Source of the DNA: Bacillota bacterium
GTDB taxonomy: Bacteria > Bacillota > Clostridia > Oscillospirales > Acutalibacteraceae
NCBI GenBank assembly: GCA_022706685.1
Contig: JAKJCA010000025.1
Location: 1-39,374 of the forward strand
DNA length: 39,374 nt
Direction: 5' to 3'
A program made the translations under genes and the position numbers. Every line of letters starts with the position of its first letter. Within the stretch, counting starts at the first letter, position 1. The notes beneath the pieces were generated by a model. It was given only the letters and a program-made list of their open reading frames with translations. It made no database searches and was not told the origin of the DNA. Shown here piece after piece: positions 9,401-15,239 of this stretch.

Positions 9401-10120
9401 CCGCAAGATCCAGTCCATCAGTTCAGGGGTGATATTGCCGCCGGTTTTATGTTCGTTCAGCCCGTGGGGGGTACTGTCGCTGCTGTATTTGCACGCGTCG
9501 ATGACAATCAGGCGATAACCGCCCTCGAGGCGCGCGGCATAGGAGAGCATGCCCGCTTTCTTCCCCGGGGGAGGCGTATAGGTGCTGCATGCGAGGTCAT
9601 AACCGAGGTTGGCATATATCTGCTTAAACTCCTCGGGGCTTGTTGCCAGCGTTTTTTCGGGGCGGTTGTTCTCGAAGGTCGTCGCGCCGCTGTTGTTGAT
9701 ATCGTGGTTGCCGTTGATGACCAGAACCTGAATGCCGCTGCGCCGCTCGAAATCTTCCAGTTTCCCGGCCAGTTCCGCATGGCCGGCGTATTCGCTGTCC
9801 TTGGTCAAATCACCGGGGATGAAGATGTATTTGCAGCCGTTGGTCCGCGCGTGCTGCTCGACAGCATCGAGCGCCGCGCCCAGCAGCGCTTCGCACTGGG
9901 CGTCCTGCCGCGCGTTGTTCTCGCAGTATTGCCGCCAGGCGTCGCCCTTGTCGCCCATGAGCGACTGAGGATAATAATGGATGTCCGATAAAACGGCCGC
10001 CTGCAGAGGCGCCCTTGGCACGGAAACGGCGGCGTCCGCCGCGGGCTGCACGCACGCGAGTACAAGAACCATCGCCAGCGCCGCCGCTGCTGTTTTGAAA
10101 AAAGAACGCTTGTGAAACAT
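6464..10120 (-). CDS. Wall-anchored two-domain metallophosphatase (calcineurin-like domain plus purple-acid-phosphatase-like domain)
   Basis: 1218 residues. Residues 1-30 are a secretion signal. The first metallophosphoesterase domain (about 38-350) has DIH (46-48), GDLTKD (103-108), NGNHD (136-140), HH (257-258) and GHMH (297-300). Residues about 380-660 are a helical linker with no motif I recognise. A fibronectin-like purple-acid-phosphatase N-domain (about 665-800) leads to a second complete metallophosphatase domain: TDPQ (812-815), GDLVD (846-850), GNHEE (879-883), LHK (955-957), GHDH (993-996). A Pro/Thr/Gln-rich stalk follows, then IPLTG (1181-1185), a hydrophobic helix and RAKRTKKEYNN, the architecture of a sortase substrate. 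It probably releases phosphate from organic esters at the cell surface; substrates are unknown. A terminator-like hairpin precedes its ribosome-binding site. Confidence 0.92.
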   Translation of the reverse strand: MFHKRSFFKTAAAALAMVLVLACVQPAADAAVSVPRAPLQAAVLSDIHYYPQSLMGDKGDAWRQYCENNARQDAQCEALLGAALDAVEQHARTNGCKYIFIPGDLTKDSEYAGHAELAGKLEDFERRSGIQVLVINGNHDINNSGATTFENNRPEKTLATSPEEFKQIYANLGYDLACSTYTPPPGKKAGMLSYAARLEGGYRLIVIDACKYSSDSTPHGLNEHKTGGNITPELMDWILRQSAEAAACGETVIGMAHHSLVPQFEIEPSVFQDFVVDNWLETTETLADAGMRYVFTGHMHTSNIASHVTDRGETITDCSTASLTGFPNTFREVLFEPAGKGVSAQFNTFDVDCVTQIQADGKVYEKPYRNTFSFGQTYGKTGLPDFAVDMAETYLSDIFDDIREGGGLLAYLQQKGIDLESILANALGKGLAVGKTDLFTSRNIMSFAGDLAAQIDEVYINDPARVLGVIRRIADGLMSMPVSDLPCTKFIETLGFGDPAKPGTLQDASYSILATLYPGDEDIGDDLFLHDVLARFADGSNAKALYDRLVDVVIDDLLLSEILASLKFNPGSLFPPDTALHIVGVMLTALIDVIFRGDNSFTNIIESTLSVLPAQYDSVEGILGYFTGEYLTSSQFDAWGATISQMLGCLVTDTNPGFKQDSVVVLTYSGSVEVIPTVADYRLPSNVAVTFGNDARSTRNITWLTKYSVTGSDIELIPFGEAPVFRGIPTRNAGIISSSERVTRSYPGADLGIAGFLEYAFPLVRHEIRLTGLKPGSKYFYRIGDAAKGWWSPAGVIETAGDSDRFAFLHMTDPQAQNEAQYRVWADVVDTAFKQYPQAKFILSSGDLVDNAANVRQYGWLFNTAAENLRSTALMTTAGNHEEKGFALDENFLLPDAPAQDRSSGVYYSFDYQNAHFIVLNTNDLSEDGALSDGQLAWLKADTAASGAQWKIVSLHKAMYSNGSHYDDSDVKALRKQLASLMPQLGIDLVLQGHDHVYLRTGVMSGNKVVISETRQLAFDGRNYQAKIEPEGTVYAISACAGVKYYPPKSALMTRLQFPKAERTAAVELPVFSAVQIEGSTLYFDAYTVDNGKTARIDSFALQKAAAPTAETETPAGAEQGGSPAPQHNTQNTVVTQKASKSVPVSSDITLRSGVPQACGVSPAQQSQPAGETDTVFDEAIPLTGSNEANGALYLLCFAGLAALAALRAKRTKKEYNN
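6470..6475 (-). promoter_or_regulatory. Possible -10 for the glmU operon
   Basis: TATAAT on the minus strand overlaps the last codons of the phosphatase gene, 79 bases before the glmU start. No -35 match is evident 16-18 bases upstream, so this is weak. CCGGAG (6456-6461, complement) and CTCCGG (6433-6438, complement) could form a loose hairpin in the leader, without a T run. Confidence 0.3.
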
Positions 10121-10140
10121 GAAACCGGTACGCTCCTTGC

Positions 10141-10166
10141 AAAAATGATCCCGCGCTGCGGCGGGA
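10141..10166 (-). terminator. Terminator-like hairpin between GH3 and phosphatase genes
   Basis: Stem TCCCGC / GCGGGA (10149-10154 and 10161-10166), six-base loop, and on the minus strand TCA then TTTTT (10141-10145). It lies after the GH3 stop and just before the phosphatase ribosome-binding site AAGGAG, leaving no room for a separate promoter, so it may act as an attenuator. Confidence 0.7.
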
Positions 10167-10175
10167 GGGGACTAT

Positions 10176-12647
10176 TCAGATGGTTTTTAAAAATCGATTG
10201 AGGTTTTTCACCATGTGGGGCACACCGGAGACAATCTTCCCGAGGCCTTTGCACGGGTGGTCTCCGTTGAGGATCATCAGCAGTCCTCCGGCCATTTTTT
10301 CGGTAAACAGGCCGCCGCTCATGGTCACGAAGTTGCGGAATGGCGTCTGCAGCGCGACCGCGGCCATCATGCCGGAGTTCGGCCCTTTGTCGGCAAGACG
10401 CATTACGAAGGTGATGAAATCGCACAGCCGGCCGCCCCACTTGGTTTCCTGCGCGTTTTCGAAATTGTCGGTCAGTTCGACCGGTTGTCCGGCCTCGCGG
10501 AATGCGGGGGGCAGCGGGTAGCCCAGCAGCGCTTCAAATTGCTCGGGTTCAACGTCAAGCACGTCGCCGGTATAATAGCGCGGCGCCTTTTCCCGCAGGT
10601 CCGGCATAGGCGTTTCGGGTCCCTGCGCGGCGACTTCGACCTCGGCGCGCAAACGAATATCTGCCGATGAAGCGCCTGCGAGGATTTCAAACAGGCCGCT
10701 TTCGACGCACCAGTCCTTTGTCAGCGTGTTGTAGAAGGCGAAAGCCCTTTGGTCAAGTTTGAACGTGACTTCTTTTTCTTCACCCGGCTCCAAAGCGACC
10801 TTCTCGAATCCTTTGAGTTCTTTCTCCGGGCGGAAGACGGTGCTTTCCTTGTCCGCTACGTACAGCTGCACGATTTCGGCTCCTGCCCTCGCGCCGGTGT
10901 TCTTTACGCGCAGCGAGACGGTCAGGCCGTCTTCTGCCTTGATTTTTTTGCTTGACAGGCGAAGGCCGCTGTAAGCGAACGAGGTGTAGGAAAGGCCAAA
11001 GCCGAAGGGGAAAGCGACGGGACGTTTTGCTTTTTCATAATAACGGTAGCCCACATAGATGCTTTCCCTGTATTCGACCGTCATCGGGTTGCCGGGGAAG
11101 TGACGGGCGCCGGGCGTGCATTTTTCACAGCAGGGGTAGGTCTCCGCCAGTTTGCCGGAAGGATTGACCGCGCCGGTAAGAATATCCGCCGCCGCTTTCG
11201 CGCCGGCCTGTCCGGCCAAATAGGTGTTGAGCAATCCCTTGACGTTGCCAAGCCAGGGCATGGAGACCGGCGAACCGCCCGCGAGGACGACCACCGTATT
11301 CCGGTTGGCGCGGCTGACCGCTTCGATGAGTTTGTTATGCGAGGCCGGCAGGTCCATATGCGTGCGGTCGAAACCTTCGGACTCGTAATCTTCCGTCAGT
11401 CCCGCGAAGACCAGCGCGGTGTCGCTCGCGCGGGCGGCTTCGACGGCTTTTGAAATGAGCTCGGCCGACGGCGTCGGGGACTTCCTGCTGTAGCCGGGCG
11501 AATAAACCGTATTGACGCCCAGAGCCCGCAGGCAGTCGAGCGCGTTTTCCATGCGCGTGGGGTTGATCAGCGAACTGCCGGCGCCCTGATAACGAGGGAA
11601 TCTTGCCATTTCTCCGATGACAGCGACTTTCGCGCCTTTTTTCAGCGGCAAAACGCCGTCATCGTTTTTCATCAGCACCAGGGAACCGGCGGCCGCTTTG
11701 GCAGCCAGGCGGTGCTGTTTGTCCGGGTCGAACGGGTAGCCGTTTTCGATTTGCGCCGCGGCTTGCGCCACAACGGCAAGAATCAGCCCGACGCATTTGT
11801 CGAGCGCCTCTTCGCTCAGCCGCCCTTCGCGCACGGCTTTCAATATTTTCGCCGCATTGACCCCTTTGGACGAGGGCATTTCCAGGTCGTTGCCGGCGGC
11901 AATGCCTTTGACCCTGTCGTTGACGGCGCCCCAGTCGCTGACGACCAGCCCTTCGAAACCCCATTCGTCGCGGAGAATCCGCGTGAGCAGCAGTTCGTTT
12001 TCCGCGCAATATTCTCCGTTGAGGCGGTTATAAGCGCACATAACCGTTTTCGGCTGCGCCTTCTTGACGGCTGTTTCAAAAGCCGGCAGGTATATCTCGC
12101 GCAGCGCCCTCTCATCGACAACGGCGCTGACGGTCATGCGCCTGGTTTCCTGGTTGTTTGCCGCGTAATGCTTCAGGGACGTGCCCACGCCGCGCGACTG
12201 CACGCCGTTGATAAAGGCGGCCGCCATTTCGCCCGCCAGGAGCGGGTCCTCGGAAAAATACTCGAAGTTTCGCCCGCACAGCGGCGAACGTTTGATGTTG
12301 ACCCCCGGGCCCAGAAGAATGGATACTTTCTCCTTTTTGCACTCGTCGCCCAGCGCCTGCCCCATTTCGTAAAGCAAAGCGCGGTCCCAGGAGCATGCGG
12401 TCGTCACCGCGGTCGGAAAACACACGGCCGGCACGCTGCCCAGCAGTCCGGCGCTTTTAAGCGCGGGGTCCCTCTTCCGCAGCCCGTGCGGGCCGTCGCA
12501 CATCATGACCGAGGGGATGCCGAGCCTCGCGACGGCCTTGGTGTGCCAGAAATCTTCGCCGTCGCAAAAAGCCGCTTTTTCCTCCAGCGTCATCTCGGCA
12601 ACGATGTCCCCGATTTCATCCGCGGTAAATGTTTTTTTCACTGGCAT
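10176..12647 (-). CDS. Glycoside hydrolase family 3 (beta-glucosidase type), cytoplasmic
   Basis: 823 residues with no signal peptide, so it probably hydrolyses imported oligosaccharides from the non-reducing end inside the cell. The N-terminal barrel has MTLEEKAAFCDGEDFWHT, MMCDGPHGLRK (48-58), GPGVNIKRSPLCGRNFEYFSEDP, KHYAANNQE (159-167) and VVSDWGAVNDR with nucleophile Asp238. The second sandwich domain carries GLTEDYESEGFDR, where Glu424 fits the acid/base position. A fibronectin III-like domain lies near 570-670. The last 150 residues or so (about 680-823) lie beyond the usual end and include helices that look amphipathic; I do not recognise them. GGGAGA stands upstream of the ATG. The gene is last in the rmuC-esterase-GH3 operon, 27 bases after the esterase. 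Exact sugar specificity cannot be read from sequence. Confidence 0.95.
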   Translation of the reverse strand: MPVKKTFTADEIGDIVAEMTLEEKAAFCDGEDFWHTKAVARLGIPSVMMCDGPHGLRKRDPALKSAGLLGSVPAVCFPTAVTTACSWDRALLYEMGQALGDECKKEKVSILLGPGVNIKRSPLCGRNFEYFSEDPLLAGEMAAAFINGVQSRGVGTSLKHYAANNQETRRMTVSAVVDERALREIYLPAFETAVKKAQPKTVMCAYNRLNGEYCAENELLLTRILRDEWGFEGLVVSDWGAVNDRVKGIAAGNDLEMPSSKGVNAAKILKAVREGRLSEEALDKCVGLILAVVAQAAAQIENGYPFDPDKQHRLAAKAAAGSLVLMKNDDGVLPLKKGAKVAVIGEMARFPRYQGAGSSLINPTRMENALDCLRALGVNTVYSPGYSRKSPTPSAELISKAVEAARASDTALVFAGLTEDYESEGFDRTHMDLPASHNKLIEAVSRANRNTVVVLAGGSPVSMPWLGNVKGLLNTYLAGQAGAKAAADILTGAVNPSGKLAETYPCCEKCTPGARHFPGNPMTVEYRESIYVGYRYYEKAKRPVAFPFGFGLSYTSFAYSGLRLSSKKIKAEDGLTVSLRVKNTGARAGAEIVQLYVADKESTVFRPEKELKGFEKVALEPGEEKEVTFKLDQRAFAFYNTLTKDWCVESGLFEILAGASSADIRLRAEVEVAAQGPETPMPDLREKAPRYYTGDVLDVEPEQFEALLGYPLPPAFREAGQPVELTDNFENAQETKWGGRLCDFITFVMRLADKGPNSGMMAAVALQTPFRNFVTMSGGLFTEKMAGGLLMILNGDHPCKGLGKIVSGVPHMVKNLNRFLKTI

Positions 12648-12674
12648 AGTCTTCTCCCTGTTGATAACGGTTGT

Positions 12675-13547
12675 TCAGAAACCGTAATATTTCAGCCAAC
12701 GCGCGCACAAATCGCTCCAGCATACGGTCAGCGGATGGAAGGGCGACTCTGCGGGATGGGCGTAATTGATTTTGTCCGATAAGGCCTGCCCGTGCTCGCC
12801 GTACGGGAAAATGTGCAGTTCGACAGGCACTTTGTTTTTGCGCAGATACTCCGCGAGCGCCATCGACGTTTTGAAATTGACGAGCATATCTTCAAAGGAC
12901 TGCCAGATGAAAGCGGGCGGGAACTGCATCCCGGCTTCGGGTTTATGGTTGAAATAGGACAGAAGGCTGAATTCGTCGTCGTCTTCTTCCTCCTGCTCGT
13001 CTACCAGAAAGACCGCCGCGTAGCACAGCACCGCCGCGGCCGGACGGCAGGGGCGGCGCTCGACGGGGTCCGCGGCGTCCGGGTTGCCGTCGTCGCCGGC
13101 AAAGCAGGTGCTCGCCGCGAGGTTCCCGCCGGCGGAAAAGCCAAGCACGCCGATTTTTTCGGGGTTGATATTAAACTCCCCGGCGCGGTGCACCAGCTGG
13201 CGGACGCAGCGCTTCGCGTCGGCAAGAATGGTGCTTTTGGCGTAAGGTGTGATGCGGTAATCGAGCACGGCGGCGTTGATGCCGGCCATATTCAGTTTTT
13301 CCGCGACGACGATGCCCTCGCTGGTGGATTTGAATGTGTAGCCGCCGCCCGCCATCACGACGACGCAGCCGCGCCCCTCGCCGCCCGGCGCGGGCAAAAA
13401 GACAAAACTCGGCGCCGGCTGCCTGTATGCCTCGACAAAATCCGGAACCTCTCCGTCCCAAAGGGGATGGCGTTCGAAACGGTCGAGATCGGCCTGCCAG
13501 CGGATGTTGCGTTCGGTGTTGTCCTCAAAATCAATGATGGTCGGCAT
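12675..13547 (-). CDS. Alpha/beta hydrolase, esterase/acetylesterase type
   Basis: 290 residues, no signal peptide. The fold is shown by VVVMAGGGYTFKS (62-74), which corresponds to the HGGGY oxyanion loop although His is Ala here, by the nucleophile elbow LGFSAGG with Ser138, by a likely acid at Glu221/Asp222 (QSFEDM) and by His254 in YGEHG. Relatives such as BD-FAE and Aes-type esterases remove acetyl or feruloyl groups from sugars and xylan fragments. The position between rmuC and a GH3 glycosidase fits deacylation of imported oligosaccharides, as inference. Odd: residues about 185-195 are an acidic run (DEQEEEDDDE) in the cap region. GGAAG stands upstream of the ATG. Fifteen bases separate it from rmuC. 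Confidence 0.88.
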   Translation of the reverse strand: MPTIIDFEDNTERNIRWQADLDRFERHPLWDGEVPDFVEAYRQPAPSFVFLPAPGGEGRGCVVVMAGGGYTFKSTSEGIVVAEKLNMAGINAAVLDYRITPYAKSTILADAKRCVRQLVHRAGEFNINPEKIGVLGFSAGGNLAASTCFAGDDGNPDAADPVERRPCRPAAAVLCYAAVFLVDEQEEEDDDEFSLLSYFNHKPEAGMQFPPAFIWQSFEDMLVNFKTSMALAEYLRKNKVPVELHIFPYGEHGQALSDKINYAHPAESPFHPLTVCWSDLCARWLKYYGF

Positions 13548-13562
13548 GGGGCATTCTTCCTT

Positions 13563-14927
13563 TCAAATGTTATCCGCTGACAGGTCTTGCGCGGTTTGTT
13601 CCAAACCCAGCAATTCGGCCGCCGCGGAGTATTCAATTTGGTCGACGCTTTTGAGTTTGACCTGAATCAGCCTGTTCCTGTCCTGCGCTTCGCCGATGGA
13701 CTGGCCGGCCTCGTCGATTTTTCTCTTTGCCTTGTCGAGCAGGCCGCCGAATTTGTCGTATTGGGCCTTCGCGGCAGCCAGCAGGGTGCGCACCTCGTTG
13801 GCTTTGTCGTTGATGGCGACCGCCTTGAATCCCATGGATAAGGAATTCAGCAGCGCGGTGATGGTCGCCGGGCCCGCAATCATGATGTTCAGTTCGCTTT
13901 GCAGCCTCTCGGGCAGCCCCGTCCTCGAGGAGGCAATCTCCGCGTAAAGCCCCTCGGTGGCGAGATACATAATGGCGAAGGGGGTCGTTACGGGGACGTT
14001 GATATACTTTGCCTCGGTTTTCGCCTCGAGGTATATTCTCGCCTCGAGCGCTTTTCGGGCGCTTTGCAGGGCCTCCGCGTCCGCTTTGTCGGCGGCGTCG
14101 CAAAGGCGCACATAGTCCTCCATCGGGAACTTGGAATCGATGGGCAGATAGGTTACTTCCTTATTATCCTGCCCCGACGGGATTTTCACGGCGAATTCCA
14201 CCCGTTCGTTCGAGCCCGGGCGCGTGGCGAAATTGCGCTCGTACATATTCGGGATGGTCTGGTCGAGGATGCTTTCCAGCTGCACCTCCGCCCAGGTGCC
14301 GCGCGCTTTGACGTTGGTCAGCACACGGTTGAGCGCGGTGACATTGCTCGTGACGCCCGACGACAGTTCCTTCATTTCGCCCAGCGATTTGTTGACGCTT
14401 TCGAGCTGGTCGCTCACGGTTTTAAAAGAAGAGCCCAGGCGGGCGGTGAGCGTGTCGTTGAGCTTTTCGTCCACGGTGGCGCGCATCTGGTCGAGTTTCT
14501 TCTCGTTGCTTTCCTGCATGCGCGCGATGGCGTCGGCGATAATCCGGCTTTGCCGTTCGTTTTGTTCGGCGTTGTTGCTGCGGATGGCGTTGAGGGCGGC
14601 GTTGATGCTTTCGGTGAGTTTCTGCCGGTCCTCGGCGTTTGTCCGGGTAACCTCGAGCAGCCGGGCAGCGATGGCGTTGAGGCTCTCGCTGTTTTCCTGC
14701 CGCAGCCCGTTTTGGAACAGCGCGGCCTCGCGGCGGCTGCGCTCGAACTCCTCGGCCTGTTTTTTCGCCGCGTCGTCCGTTTTGGCGGCCACGATCTCGA
14801 TTGCCGTGCGCAGGCCCGACACATCGGACCCGCCTTTGAACAGCAGCAGTTTCAGCAGCGCCGCGCCGCTGAGCAGGCAGGCTGCCGCGGAAAGCACGAG
14901 CAATACAATCAGCGCCGTATCCGTCAA
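13563..14927 (-). CDS. rmuC: DNA recombination protein RmuC
   Basis: 454 residues starting at TTG 14927, with TGAGGTGG six bases upstream. Residues about 5-28 form a membrane helix. Residues about 40-165 are a long coiled coil rich in Gln, Glu, Arg and Asn. The RmuC core (about 165-430) includes NVKARGTWAEVQLESILDQ, EFAVKIPSG, LPIDSKFPMEDY and IMIAGPATITALLNSLSMGF. RmuC in E. coli limits recombination at short inverted repeats and is thought to act near nuclease-processed DNA; its biochemical activity is unsettled. The gene comes first after a strong promoter with a palindrome in its spacer, and is followed by an esterase and a GH3 glycosidase, partners with no evident link to DNA. Confidence 0.93.
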   Translation of the reverse strand: MTDTALIVLLVLSAAACLLSGAALLKLLLFKGGSDVSGLRTAIEIVAAKTDDAAKKQAEEFERSRREAALFQNGLRQENSESLNAIAARLLEVTRTNAEDRQKLTESINAALNAIRSNNAEQNERQSRIIADAIARMQESNEKKLDQMRATVDEKLNDTLTARLGSSFKTVSDQLESVNKSLGEMKELSSGVTSNVTALNRVLTNVKARGTWAEVQLESILDQTIPNMYERNFATRPGSNERVEFAVKIPSGQDNKEVTYLPIDSKFPMEDYVRLCDAADKADAEALQSARKALEARIYLEAKTEAKYINVPVTTPFAIMYLATEGLYAEIASSRTGLPERLQSELNIMIAGPATITALLNSLSMGFKAVAINDKANEVRTLLAAAKAQYDKFGGLLDKAKRKIDEAGQSIGEAQDRNRLIQVKLKSVDQIEYSAAAELLGLEQTAQDLSADNI

Positions 14928-14965
14928 GAAGCCACCTCAATGAAATATCTGCATAATTGTAAAAA

Positions 14966-14994
14966 ATTATATCAGATTAAGGGACCTTAATCAA
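14966..14994 (-). promoter_or_regulatory. Promoter of the rmuC-esterase-GH3 operon, with operator-like palindrome in the spacer
   Basis: On the minus strand -35 TTGATT (14989-14994), a 17-base spacer and -10 TATAAT (14966-14971) extended by TGA. The spacer holds the perfect dyad GATTAAG-GGAC-CTTAATC (14975-14992), which touches both hexamers. A protein bound there would block sigma-70-type RNA polymerase. The first gene starts 39 bases downstream of the -10. Confidence 0.8.
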
Positions 14995-15123
14995 CCGCGG
15001 GGGGACAAAATTGCTAAAAATCAGCGTTGCCGGCGCCGATTTTATCCATTATGACGAAAGCGTCGCGGCGCGTTCAAAAAGAGCGCCGGATACCCTTTTT
15101 TTGTGTATTTTGTTTAATTTACA

Positions 15124-15153
15124 CTGGCATTTTTTGTATGGTTCTGATATAAT
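15124..15153 (+). promoter_or_regulatory. Promoter of ppdK (extended -10)
   Basis: TGATATAAT at 15145-15153 is an extended -10 element. CTGGCA (15124-15129) is a 4-of-6 match to the -35 consensus with an 18-base spacer. Transcription would begin near 15160, leaving a leader of about 80 bases. Confidence 0.7.
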
Positions 15154-15157
15154 AACT

Positions 15158-15209
15158 CCGTTCGTTCGGGCACCAGCCGAAACGGAATACCGCAGCCGCG
15201 GCCTGCCCG
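15158..15209 (+). promoter_or_regulatory. ppdK leader with two mutually exclusive stems
   Basis: Stem A pairs TTCGG (15165-15169) with CCGAA (15177-15181), extended by CCGT (15158-15161) with ACGG (15182-15185). Stem B would pair CGGGCA (15167-15172) with TGCCCG (15204-15209), and cannot form together with A. The ribosome-binding site TTGGAGG follows at about 15225-15231. This may be a translational control element or chance in GC-rich sequence. Confidence 0.35.
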
Positions 15210-15239
15210 ATGTATTCTATTTATTTGGAGGTTTGTTGA

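Larger units (their letters stand above)
14928..15239. other. Divergent intergenic region between rmuC and ppdK
   Basis: The 312 non-coding bases hold the rmuC promoter on the left and the ppdK promoter and leader on the right. Between them (about 15000-15120) there is a short hairpin-like stretch GGCGC...GCGCC (about 15068-15090) followed, after eight bases, by a run of T. It could be a weak terminator, but no gene reads into it on the plus strand. I see no small gene with a ribosome-binding site. Confidence 0.6.
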
